Part shown: positions 1 to 6,892 of the stretch, in pieces
Layout: each line of letters begins with the position of its first letter
Numbering within the stretch: the first letter of the stretch is position 1
Virus record (IMG/VR): IMGVR_UViG_3300006754_007271
Span: 1 to 21,652 of that record
Source: a virus
DNA: 21,652 bases
Strand: one strand, 5' to 3'
The notes under the pieces: model-generated
The model's database searches: none
Told to the model about the DNA's origin: nothing
Seen by the model: the letters and a program-made list of their open reading frames with translations, nothing else
Program-made: the position numbers and the translations under genes

Positions 1-5
1 TAACA

Positions 6-24
6 ATAAGACAAACTGTCTTAT
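6..24. other. Perfect 8-bp hairpin, possible weak terminator
   Basis: An 8-bp inverted repeat (ATAAGACA at 6-13, TGTCTTAT at 17-24) with a 3-base loop lies downstream of the minus-strand protease gene. On the minus strand it is followed by only a weakly T-rich stretch, so a terminator role for the left operon is possible but not convincing. Confidence 0.35.
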
Positions 25-33
25 CGAAAATGT

Positions 34-87
34 TAGCGCAATAGAGGTGTCGGATTAAACCGCCAAACCCAAACACTTACTGCGCTA
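34..87. other. Imperfect long-range stem structure in the gene-free left edge
   Basis: TAGCGCA at 34-40 is exactly complementary to TGCGCTA at 81-87. Inside it GTGT (47-50) can pair with ACAC (73-76) and CGG (51-53) with CCG (60-62). The outer 7-bp stem recalls a tRNA acceptor stem, but the element is only 54 bases and has no anticodon or T arm. It may be a small structured RNA or a processing or termination signal downstream of the protease gene. Confidence 0.25.
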
Positions 88-136
88 CCCCCCGAGGAAT
101 ATTCCATGATCGAAAATAACCACGGAGGGTATAAAA

Positions 137-1081
137 TTATTTTATTCTCGTTTTAATCTCAGTGCTCTTTTCAAAAGGGATTATCCTGAGCCTAAACGGG
201 AACATCTTTTTGACTTCTTCATCTTCAGAATCTTCAACTTTATCTTTCTTTTCTTTGGGTTCGTGTTCAATGGGGAGCCCCTTTAGATCATCTTCCGTCG
301 GCATCGCAACAGTTCTATCTAGTGCCCACATAATTTTGTGCTTCCTACAGTAAGCGTGCATCCTGCGAACGGGAACGATAAGGTTGAACCCTTCTCCCGC
401 CCCACGGACAAGCATCCCCACGTATCTGGCATCTGATTTCAGGTATACTCCGCCGCCCGAGCTTCCGGGAAAGGCGACACAGGTAGTTTGGTCGAATACA
501 TGTTTGTTTATTTTCTTTAAAATTCTACCGTGCTGCGAATAAATCCCGTCCGTCATACTGTTCGCACCCATTTGGCCCAGTAGGCTCCCCACGTGCAGAA
601 GGTCTTCTCCTAGGGGCGGAATCTTCTTGTCTAGGTAAAAAATTACTGTATCCGTAACGAAATTCAATTTCCTAACACGTAGGAGAGCAAGATCGTGACC
701 GTCGGTTGCATCACTGTACTTTAACACCTCTGCATCCATCTGGAGTCTGCCCACGGTCCTTCCATTCTGCCTGATTTCTTTAATAACCATTGGGTCTTTG
801 AACTCGACTAAGGTTTTCGAGGTGCCGTCTACTACGACTTTCCTAGTGGATCGAAGGTTGTCGATAACGTGTCCAGCGGTCCAAACTAGGTTTACTAGGT
901 CGCCGTTTTTGTCTTTTCTGGTGAAAATAACCCCAGAACCCTCACCAGCGTTGTAATCTCCCTCCGATCTGATTGTAACCGACACGTTTTGAAGGTGATC
1001 AGCGGTGGTTTTCTTCTTTTCTGCCCCCTCAGAGGAAAAAATCAAGGTAAAGCTTAAAATAAGTGATGCTAGTGCTTTCAT
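137..1081 (-). CDS. Exported trypsin-like serine protease
   Basis: A 314-residue protein that probably cleaves peptide bonds outside the cytoplasm. Residues 1-20 form a typical signal peptide (Met-Lys, then a hydrophobic Leu/Ile/Phe core ending in a small residue). The chymotrypsin-fold triad is readable: His71 in TAGH, Asp130 in GHDLALLRV and Ser208 in the PGSSGGG oxyanion-hole motif. A charged Lys/Glu/Asp-rich tail begins near residue 265. The ATG start is the last Met before the hydrophobic core. It is the last gene of the minus-strand block, 48 bases beyond the HNH gene. A TATTAT box at 1092-1097 (minus) may give it its own promoter. In a phage it could act on host envelope or virion proteins, which is inference. 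The family call is secure, the substrate unknown. Confidence 0.85.
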   Translation of the reverse strand: MKALASLILSFTLIFSSEGAEKKKTTADHLQNVSVTIRSEGDYNAGEGSGVIFTRKDKNGDLVNLVWTAGHVIDNLRSTRKVVVDGTSKTLVEFKDPMVIKEIRQNGRTVGRLQMDAEVLKYSDATDGHDLALLRVRKLNFVTDTVIFYLDKKIPPLGEDLLHVGSLLGQMGANSMTDGIYSQHGRILKKINKHVFDQTTCVAFPGSSGGGVYLKSDARYVGMLVRGAGEGFNLIVPVRRMHAYCRKHKIMWALDRTVAMPTEDDLKGLPIEHEPKEKKDKVEDSEDEEVKKMFPFRLRIIPFEKSTEIKTRIK

Positions 1082-1091
1082 AATGTTTCTA

Positions 1092-1120
1092 ATAATAAAA
1101 AATGTGATATAAAAGTTCTA
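1092..1120 (-). promoter_or_regulatory. Weak candidate promoter for the protease gene
   Basis: TATTAT at 1092-1097 on the minus strand lies 10 bases before the protease ATG. The region at -35 (TAGAAC, 1115-1120) is a poor match. It is listed because the -10-to-ATG spacing equals that of the better promoters in this window. Confidence 0.25.
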
Positions 1121-1129
1121 AAAAACATT

Positions 1130-1516
1130 TTATTTTTCACGTTTATTCTCATCAAAAATATAAGGTCTGTGACGCCTGAGTATCTCCTCGCATAAGTCTA
1201 AGAATTCAGGAAGGAGAAGGTTTGATTTAGACTGGTTCGCTTCCAAGGTTGAGATTCCTAGGTTCGATAAATCGTTGGTGCCCCCGCGAGAGGAGGGTAT
1301 GATATGATCTAAACTATATAGATCGGGTTTTGTGAGGTCTATTTTTTTTCCAGTTAGATAGCACTTAGTTATTTCGCCGAACTTCATTACAACATCTGTT
1401 ATGGAATATTTTTTACTTATTCTAATTGGGCTTCTAGTTTTATTGCCCGCGCTCTTGAATTCTCGCAGCTTACCCACTAGGCGAAGCTTCCATCTCGGTT
1501 TTGTTTTTCTATTCAT
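1130..1516 (-). CDS. HNH endonuclease
   Basis: A 128-residue protein with a C-terminal HNH nuclease domain (about 50-115): CYLTGKKI (first metal-knuckle half), the LDHIIPSSRGG core with the Asp-His pair, SNLGIS, and ANQSKSNL with the final Asn. The N-terminal 45 residues are Lys/Arg-rich, as expected for DNA contact. It lies 6 bases after the methyltransferase stop, so it is probably translated by coupling, and no Shine-Dalgarno is seen. Free-standing HNH genes in phages are often homing endonucleases. A packaging nicking role or a paired restriction-like role with the adjacent methyltransferase are alternatives. The family call is strong, the role open. Confidence 0.8.
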   Translation of the reverse strand: MNRKTKPRWKLRLVGKLREFKSAGNKTRSPIRISKKYSITDVVMKFGEITKCYLTGKKIDLTKPDLYSLDHIIPSSRGGTNDLSNLGISTLEANQSKSNLLLPEFLDLCEEILRRHRPYIFDENKREK

Positions 1517-1522
1517 TTTCGT

Positions 1523-2140
1523 TTAGAGTCTTTTGCAAGTAAAGATTGTTCTCCCTGTGCAGTTTCCTCCGGCCTCTAGATAGGGGACCTCCTTATCAAT
1601 CGAAAACTTAGAGGAAACTATTTTTTTAATATCGTCGTTAGGGTAGTATATTTTATTTGGTTTATCTTCTTCGTTAACTACGCACAAAATGAGAACCTCT
1701 GACGCTACCCGCATTGCTTCTGTGAGTTGATAGTCTGCCGCTTCTCTCGTGTCGTTGTGGTGTATCACATTCATAAGTAAAACTATATCAAATCCATCAT
1801 CTGAAAAGCTTTCGCTAAGTGAGTGCGAGCTTCTGCCCCAGAACCCGTTTATAAAATCTATTTCTACCGATGCGTCCTTTGCAATTAGGGACGCGGTTTT
1901 TAGAAAAGCCGGGGACGATTCGACGCCTGTGCATTTAGCATTTCTTTTCGCGGCTTCTGTCGTATAGAATCCGTTCGAGCACCCTATATCTAATAAGGTT
2001 TTCCCTGACATGTCGTCAGAGAAAATGACATCTAACAGGGGGTAAAAATTATGCCCGTCGCTAGGTGTGACTTCTGTGCCGTCACTCAAAGTAAAATTAT
2101 GGTATCGGGCATTCTGTAATATGTAATCTTTCGCGGTCAT
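1523..2140 (-). CDS. Class I SAM-dependent methyltransferase
   Basis: A 205-residue Rossmann-type methyltransferase. Motif I is LLDIGCSNGFY (residues 49-59), followed by the acidic end of strand 2 (TGVESS, about 71-76) and motif IV-like FDIVLLMNVIHH. The HH after the strand and the lack of a DPPY or PCQ motif argue against a DNA methylase and for a small-molecule, sugar or lipid methyltransferase of the Methyltransf_11/23 type. The ATG at 2140 is preceded by AAGGAT at good spacing and lies 44 bases inside the preceding gene. It belongs to the overlapping minus-strand cluster with the radical SAM gene, so it probably acts on the same product, which is inference from context. Confidence 0.8.
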   Translation of the reverse strand: MTAKDYILQNARYHNFTLSDGTEVTPSDGHNFYPLLDVIFSDDMSGKTLLDIGCSNGFYTTEAAKRNAKCTGVESSPAFLKTASLIAKDASVEIDFINGFWGRSSHSLSESFSDDGFDIVLLMNVIHHNDTREAADYQLTEAMRVASEVLILCVVNEEDKPNKIYYPNDDIKKIVSSKFSIDKEVPYLEAGGNCTGRTIFTCKRL

Positions 2141-2789
2141 ATTTATCCTTTTGTATCGTTAAAATTTTGACTGGTATTTTATCTATGTCTAAAAATTGAC
2201 AAATTGTCAACCTGTGCAGCCCGTTGTTCTGTAGAAAAGTTCTATCTCTCCCGATAGAAACATTAATAGGTCCAAAGTTCATTGGGTTTGAGGAGGCTAA
2301 GTTTATTTCGTCTGTTTCGGGGTCGGGGGGGGCGTTTAGGTAGCCAATATTTTTAATCGATTCATATAAATCCATAAAGCCATAAACTTTTAGGGCAATA
2401 AACTCTTCGAACCCTAAGCAATCAGCAGTGCCCCAGCGAGAAGACATTTGTCGCTTTCTTATTTTTGGCGGCGTTTCATTGAAGTTCCGGTTGGCGGTTT
2501 TATTGAACCCCATGTCGAATTCGAACTTGTAAAGTGGGTGATTTTTAATGAATTCTTCACTTACTTTATTTAATTCCTTAAGGTCTCTTAAAAAATGCAT
2601 CAAACTCTGATAGTAATCATTATCCTCAAGGAGGTGGCCTTCTTCAGTCCACCATGCAGGTGCCACACGGCTTGGGCATCCTGCAATACCGGCTGGGCAT
2701 ATCTCGCTTCGCACAAAACTTTTGTAGTCTTCTGATGGGAGATACTTTACCTCTTTTGGGTTTATGTCTATGAAGAAAATTTTACTCAT
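2097..2789 (-). CDS. Protein with ParB/sulfiredoxin-like C-terminal motif
   Basis: A 230-residue protein of uncertain function. Its C-terminal third contains VSIGRDRTFL followed by NGLHRLTICQFL and IDKIPVKIL (about 177-213). This resembles the IGRDG...DGxHRLxxAxxLG...IPVxV signature of ParB/sulfiredoxin-like domains that are often found in polysaccharide-biosynthesis loci. The N-terminal part has no motif I recognise. It contains a CPAGIAGCPSR segment with two Cys, followed by two Trp. It overlaps the upstream unknown gene by 8 bases and the downstream methyltransferase by 44 bases. A nucleotide-binding or kinase-like role fits the fold class but is not shown. Confidence 0.55.
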   Translation of the reverse strand: MSKIFFIDINPKEVKYLPSEDYKSFVRSEICPAGIAGCPSRVAPAWWTEEGHLLEDNDYYQSLMHFLRDLKELNKVSEEFIKNHPLYKFEFDMGFNKTANRNFNETPPKIRKRQMSSRWGTADCLGFEEFIALKVYGFMDLYESIKNIGYLNAPPDPETDEINLASSNPMNFGPINVSIGRDRTFLQNNGLHRLTICQFLDIDKIPVKILTIQKDKYDRERLHITECPIP

Positions 2790-4089
2790 AAGCTTTAAAA
2801 AATTTTAAAAATATTTGTTTGAAGTGTTCCTTACTGGATGTCTTATCAAGGTAGTCAATCACCTTGCTATAGTATTCTTTATTTGAAAGAGTCCCCTTCG
2901 GGTCAATTTGAAAGTCGTTAAAAAATTGCTTTTCATTGTTCGCGCAATAAATTGCTTCGTTCTTATAGAGACTTTGCGCGGGCCTTTTTAAAAACTCGTC
3001 GCCGCCGCTTTGATGTATTTGCCTGTACCAATGTTGATGCTCTGCATATATTATATTCACGGGCAAGAGATAGAGAAAGCTGGAGGCTCCTGCTTGAGAC
3101 ACATATCCCCAATTATTTTTTAAAGAAAGCAAAATTTGTATAGTGGATAAAGAATTTGCATATTCTTTTCGGTACTTCTCCCTTTGATTTAAGTAATCCT
3201 GAAGGGGCCAAGAGAAACTGCTCCTCGAGCAAAATACCTTATAATTAAAATTAAATATATTTTCGTGACCGATTTCTTCCCCTGTTTCGTATAATGCATC
3301 GCCGATATTCTTTGCAGCGGCCCATTCCATACCACTCCGATTGTAGCACGCGCCTGAGGCGGGGTTATAATATTTGCCGTCTATGTTGTTTTCCGCGCGG
3401 GCTCTGCCGCTTCTTAGGTAGGAGCATATTTTAGGCGAGTCATCAATGTCTAAGTCATTAACAAGATTTTCGTATGAAAGCATTTGATTTTTTGTAAAGA
3501 AAATATTATACTCACTGAGTCTTTTCTCGTAGAAATTTGTTATAGTTTTTTCGTTAAAAGTATGTAATTGTTTCAGGTAGCTATAAACATTGGGCGCGTC
3601 ATGTTTTGCTATTTCTCCCTCGAGTATTTGCGTAAGTAGGTCTGCGTCTTTTTTTCTTATGAGGTTCAGCAACAGGTAGTGCGGGTTGCCTATTTCTTTA
3701 GCATATGCTCCCCATAGTAAATCCCACCCAATATCTCCCCTGTCATACACGTGGTTGTAGCATTTTGTAGAGTGCTTATCAAAGTATTTAATTTTTTCTT
3801 CCGCCTCAGATCGACTCGTAGAACTAGCTACAGAATCCTTATTAATACAAATCAATGAATGAGAATAAAAGCTAAAAAGTGGTATGTGATCTTCTACGGC
3901 CAAAACCGAAACCTTTATATTGAACTTATCACAAATAGCAAAAATAGGAATAAGCATGTGCCATTTTTTTATTTCACCAAACCAAGGGCATATTATAATT
4001 TCGTCATCAAATTTTCTGTCAGGACAGAACTCATAAACGTCATGCCCTTTATTGTTTCGATATGAAGGCTCTATGGTTTTTATGTTCAT
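2782..4089 (-). CDS. Unknown protein, possibly GT-B-like
   Basis: A 435-residue protein with no motif that fixes its function. The N-terminus (residues 28-66) alternates hydrophobic strands and helices: IIICPWFGEIKKW, MLIPIFAIC, KVSVLAV. That resembles the first Rossmann half of a GT-B glycosyltransferase. Near residue 325 the segment NNWGYVSQAGASSFLYL resembles the sugar-nucleotide-binding loop of GT9-like enzymes (small residues before a helix), but no conserved catalytic residue can be assigned. There is no signal peptide or membrane segment. Its ATG overlaps the radical SAM stop (ATGA), so the two are translationally coupled. It is a real gene by length and packing, and the function is a guess. 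Confidence 0.6.
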   Translation of the reverse strand: MNIKTIEPSYRNNKGHDVYEFCPDRKFDDEIIICPWFGEIKKWHMLIPIFAICDKFNIKVSVLAVEDHIPLFSFYSHSLICINKDSVASSTSRSEAEEKIKYFDKHSTKCYNHVYDRGDIGWDLLWGAYAKEIGNPHYLLLNLIRKKDADLLTQILEGEIAKHDAPNVYSYLKQLHTFNEKTITNFYEKRLSEYNIFFTKNQMLSYENLVNDLDIDDSPKICSYLRSGRARAENNIDGKYYNPASGACYNRSGMEWAAAKNIGDALYETGEEIGHENIFNFNYKVFCSRSSFSWPLQDYLNQREKYRKEYANSLSTIQILLSLKNNWGYVSQAGASSFLYLLPVNIIYAEHQHWYRQIHQSGGDEFLKRPAQSLYKNEAIYCANNEKQFFNDFQIDPKGTLSNKEYYSKVIDYLDKTSSKEHFKQIFLKFFKAYE

Positions 4090-5348
4090 CGGGCGTCTAT
4101 ATGATTTTTGTACTCCGTTACGTTACCCATGTCTACTATAGGGTTATTAAGAATTGGGTTTCTTAGAACTTCTAGAAACTCTTCAAATTCTGGGTGGTCC
4201 TTTTTCCATATGCAGCTAAAGTCATACTCTTCTTTTGTAAAGGTTCCCCAATCTGCAATTAAAGAAAAATAAGCACCGTCAGCATTAAATTTCTTTGCTA
4301 TCTCTACAAAGTCTGGCATCTCTTTATAATTTAGTTGTTGAACTACAAAGTCCAACCTGAGTTGATTAATTTTGTTTTCCTTCTTAAGCCCCGATATAAA
4401 TGAGAGATTTCTCATAAGCGCTGACCAATTACCTCCGCGACGCGTTATGTTATATGTTTCTTCCTGACCAGAGTCTAGTGAAATTATTACAGTATTTAGA
4501 TTCTTGTGTATCTTCTCCATTTTCTGCCAATAGAGCTCCGTAAACATTACGCCATTGGTTTGTAGATTTATCGAGACATTCGGGCAAAGGTCTCCGTCTA
4601 TATTGAACAGTAACTCTCTAAAAATTAGTGAGCCAAATGGATCACCAGAGCCAGTTATATTAACGACACAGTTTCTATTGTGCGGGGCTAGGAACAGGTC
4701 TTTAATTATTTTTTCTTGAATTAGGGTCTTCCTCTCAAACCTAGGGCCTGAATTTACGAAAACTTTATTCAAGCGACAGCTTGGGCAGCTTAAATTGCAG
4801 GACTCATCGTAACACAGGTTGTGAAAGGTTGGATTCAACCCCTCTACAATATTGTTTTTTATTATCCCCTTATACCTCTCCTCTGCAACATTTTGGCTTT
4901 CCCACCCTAGATTATCCTTCTCTAGTATATCTTTTTTGTTTGGCAACGTGCCGCCCTGTATGTGGGGGCAAAGTTTGTGATGGCAGAACTTAAACGAACC
5001 ATCTAATATACTTTCCCTAACCGCTTTAGCTGGTTCGGAGTTGAAGACTTCATCCACGTCTTCCGACAGTAGGCTCCCGATGTTGATTGGCAACCAAGTG
5101 GGGCAACATAGAAATCCACCGTGTTCGTGAGATTCTAGGGAGTCGAATGGTTTCGGGCAGAACTTTCCTGTTAAATCCTTCCTTCGATTTAAAATCCCCC
5201 CAGCTTCCCTCTGGCCTTCTTCGTCTAGATTGAATTTGCGTACCACCCTTGGCTTTGCTGGGGTGGTTTGAATTCTAGATCTGTTGTGTTTTTTTTTATT
5301 AGGTCTTCTCGGAAGGTATCGCTCACTGAGCCAAACACGGCTAAACAA
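4086..5348 (-). CDS. Radical SAM protein with N-terminal SPASM-like Cys cluster
   Basis: Radical SAM enzyme. The [4Fe-4S] motif CNLSCPSC (Cys184, 188, 191 counted from the TTG at 5348) is followed by the GSGDPFGS segment, the counterpart of the GGE/SAM-binding strand, and LQTNGVMF and VIISLDSG strands typical of the TIM-barrel core. Before the core lies a second Cys set (Cys64, Cys81-Cys82, Cys122, Cys127) spaced like a SPASM auxiliary-cluster domain, which normally sits C-terminal. The start is uncertain. The open frame begins at TTG 5348, inside the preceding gene. GTG at 5246 is an alternative, and no ATG precedes the first Cys. It may also be made by a -1 frameshift from the upstream gene. 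The SPASM type suggests peptide, protein or sugar modification. Confidence 0.8.
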   Translation of the reverse strand: MFSRVWLSERYLPRRPNKKKHNRSRIQTTPAKPRVVRKFNLDEEGQREAGGILNRRKDLTGKFCPKPFDSLESHEHGGFLCCPTWLPINIGSLLSEDVDEVFNSEPAKAVRESILDGSFKFCHHKLCPHIQGGTLPNKKDILEKDNLGWESQNVAEERYKGIIKNNIVEGLNPTFHNLCYDESCNLSCPSCRLNKVFVNSGPRFERKTLIQEKIIKDLFLAPHNRNCVVNITGSGDPFGSLIFRELLFNIDGDLCPNVSINLQTNGVMFTELYWQKMEKIHKNLNTVIISLDSGQEETYNITRRGGNWSALMRNLSFISGLKKENKINQLRLDFVVQQLNYKEMPDFVEIAKKFNADGAYFSLIADWGTFTKEEYDFSCIWKKDHPEFEEFLEVLRNPILNNPIVDMGNVTEYKNHIDAR

Positions 5349-5911
5349 TTTTCATCACCAGATTCACTTATGATTTTCTTGGCGGCAAAAGCATCTTCCA
5401 CCCACTCTCCATCAACTTTATACTTGTATTCGTACTCACCTTTTGGCAGGATAACTCTCTTAAACCATAAGGTACTATCGACTTTGTCCATCCTTATTGG
5501 GTTATCTTCCCAATTTGTGAAGTCTCCTACGATTAGAACATTTCTAGCGGTATCGTTTTCGTAATAAAATTCTACAAGCGGGTCTTTTTCTCTACCTTCT
5601 TTATCCCAAGAATTCGCCAATACCATCTTGCCTTCCTTGTACAAAGCTTTCGTTCTTATTTGGGAATCGCTGTTCCAAAAGGTCGCAAGGCCGTCCCTTA
5701 GGCCATTTGAAAAATTAACTTCAGATTTTTTATTGCCATTGTCGTACCAAGAAACGGTAACTCCGTCTATTTTACCTCCATTGAAGCGAGTCTTGCTGTC
5801 TTCTTGTCCATTGGGGTAATGTTGAATAATTTCCCCTGTATATGGAGTATCGTCGTCTACCCTGTACCAGAGGTTATTTCTTGTATTGTACTTTAAATTT
5901 ACAGCATCCAT
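5225..5911 (-). CDS. MORN-like repeat plus CBM48/AMPK-beta glycan-binding protein
   Basis: A 228-residue two-part protein. Residues 22-107 hold three to four MORN_2/YwqK-like repeats of the pattern YxNGxxxxxxxFxxGxxDG (for example YPNG, WYDNGNKKSEVNFSNG). Residues 114-180 match the AMPK-beta/isoamylase-type carbohydrate-binding module CBM48, with the signature residues NVLIVGDFTNW, LPKGEYEYKYKVDGEW and a following Asp. Such modules bind alpha-glucans such as glycogen. The start is ATG at 5911, the first Met. The gene heads the overlapping cluster that includes radical SAM and methyltransferase, and its last 124 bases overlap the radical SAM frame. Near the end, Lys206-Lys207-Asn208 are encoded by a slippery A-run. 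The domain calls are good, the biological role unknown. Confidence 0.75.
   Translation of the reverse strand: MDAVNLKYNTRNNLWYRVDDDTPYTGEIIQHYPNGQEDSKTRFNGGKIDGVTVSWYDNGNKKSEVNFSNGLRDGLATFWNSDSQIRTKALYKEGKMVLANSWDKEGREKDPLVEFYYENDTARNVLIVGDFTNWEDNPIRMDKVDSTLWFKRVILPKGEYEYKYKVDGEWVEDAFAAKKIISESGDENCLAVFGSVSDTFREDLIKKNTTDLEFKPPQQSQGWYANSI
5242..5267 (-). other. Hairpin downstream of the slippery site
   Basis: ACCACCC (5242-5248) and GGGTGGT (5261-5267) form a perfect 7-bp GC-rich stem with a 12-base loop inside the overlap of the CBM48 and radical SAM genes. It could stimulate frameshifting or mask the GTG candidate start at 5246, which lies in the stem. Confidence 0.4.
5288..5294 (-). promoter_or_regulatory. 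Candidate -1 ribosomal frameshift site A_AAA_AAC
   Basis: On the minus strand the CBM48-protein frame reads ATA AAA AAA AAC, which contains the slippery heptamer A AAA AAC in phase. A -1 slip continues directly into the radical SAM frame. A 7-bp hairpin (5242-5248 with 5261-5267) lies downstream, but about 20 bases away, longer than the usual 5-9. A homopolymer length error is the main alternative. Confidence 0.4.
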
Positions 5912-5956
5912 TGCTACATCGATCTAACTATACCATGACTTAATTATCTTGCGCAA

Positions 5957-6235
5957 CTAAAAAACACAAAAAATATTTCCATCAGCAGCCAACTTAACTT
6001 CCCCAACCCCCAAGAACGCCTTTAGGAAAGCCTTGTCTGTAGCGGTTAAGTTCGCGCACATTTGCAAGTACATATTTTTGCACTGTTCTATCCTTCGGTT
6101 TCTGTTGCACCCACATCCGCCGCCTAGTCCAGAAACCATATTTCTGAAGTGGGAAACGTGTTCATTATACACGGGCGTTTTCCCAGCATTCTCAAGAACG
6201 TGGTAGAATTCAGTAAAATCTTTAACCTCTTTCAT
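5957..6235 (-). CDS. Small Cys-rich protein of unknown function
   Basis: A 92-residue protein that I do not recognise. It has a GLGGGCGCNRNRR loop (Cys41, Cys43) and further Cys at 52, 60 and 90. The CxC-x8-C spacing could bind a metal, but no known family pattern is complete. Predicted helices flank the Gly/Cys-rich loop. There is no signal peptide or membrane segment. The ATG at 6235 lies one base after the stop of the membrane-protein gene, so the two are translationally coupled and may work together. A 45-base gap separates it from the CBM48 gene. Confidence 0.6.
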   Translation of the reverse strand: MKEVKDFTEFYHVLENAGKTPVYNEHVSHFRNMVSGLGGGCGCNRNRRIEQCKNMYLQMCANLTATDKAFLKAFLGVGEVKLAADGNIFCVF

Positions 6236-6236
6236 G

Positions 6237-6584
6237 TCAAGCCATTAATTTTGAAACCCCAAAGTATAAAACTATACTACAGATTGTTATCGGTGAGAAG
6301 TGCAGATGTCCAAAAAAAAGAGACGAAATTATTGCGCCCCATATTATTAAACATATTGGGCAAGTAATCAATTTGACAAAGAAAGATTCCTTGTATTCTT
6401 TAAGTAAGAAGGTATGGTAATCCAAAGTAAAATCATTGTTATATTCTTCGTCGTATTTATCTATTTTAAATATTTTAGTGAGCCCAAATAGGCGAGAGTA
6501 TTCAAGGAATGCATCAGTCTTAAACCACACAATTAGAACCACGTTAATAAATAGAACTAAATGTAAAACAATTTCAAAACTCAT
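6237..6584 (-). CDS. Small membrane protein with CPIC motif (DUF1360-like)
   Basis: A 115-residue protein with one N-terminal transmembrane helix (about 4-21), a polar central region (about 25-68) and two C-terminal hydrophobic segments (about 72-91 and 95-112). TCPICLIIWG at 74-83 recalls the CPFCLGxW motif of the DUF1360 membrane family, which occurs in phages and Gram-positive bacteria. That link is tentative. The ATG at 6584 has TAAGG four bases upstream. The gene follows the 460-base non-coding stretch and is coupled to the Cys-rich gene downstream. A role in the host membrane is likely, but nothing points to lysis. Confidence 0.6.
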   Translation of the reverse strand: MSFEIVLHLVLFINVVLIVWFKTDAFLEYSRLFGLTKIFKIDKYDEEYNNDFTLDYHTFLLKEYKESFFVKLITCPICLIIWGAIISSLFFGHLHFSPITICSIVLYFGVSKLMA

Positions 6585-6670
6585 GGTACCTTAGATATTA
6601 ATTCAGTAAATTTTATTTAAATTTTATTAATCAAAATGTCGTATGCTTCCTTTCGGGAAATAAAGACAGA

Positions 6671-6688
6671 ACCCCCTAGAGAGGGGGT
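6671..6688. other. Strong GC hairpin, possible minus-strand terminator
   Basis: A perfect 7-bp stem (ACCCCCT/AGGGGGT) with an AGAG loop. On the minus strand it is followed by a moderately T-rich stretch (6658-6670), so it could end transcription after dUTPase. It could instead be one stem of a larger RNA. Confidence 0.35.
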
Positions 6689-6867
6689 CCTGCATTTAGA
6701 TTATGTCTTAGCTTCCTTTACGGGCCCGAGTTTTGTTGACACTGACGGGACATTCAGCAGACACATACAGCTTAGTTTACAACTAAAAACCACCTCCCTT
6801 TAAAAGGGTGAGAAACTGTGCTTTAAAACTCATTACAGTGGTCAACCACAACACGCCGGGGCATTGC

Positions 6868-6892
6868 GGTGGGAATTACCCACCAGTTTTTT
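6868..6892 (+). terminator. Terminator-like hairpin on the plus strand in the gene-free region
   Basis: GGTGGG and CCCACC form a 6-bp GC-rich stem with a 5-base loop, followed after AG by TTTTTT (6887-6892). On the plus strand this has the form of an intrinsic terminator, although all neighbouring genes run on the minus strand. It could end an antisense or small RNA. The stem is short. Confidence 0.35.

Noticed and set aside
34-87. tRNA gene
   Set aside because: The 7-bp outer stem looks like an acceptor stem, but the element is 54 bases with no anticodon arm, T-arm or GTTC sequence.
1130-2140. Restriction-modification pair formed by the HNH nuclease and methyltransferase
   Set aside because: The methyltransferase has no DNA-methylase catalytic motif (DPPY or PCQ) and resembles small-molecule enzymes, so the adjacency alone does not support it.
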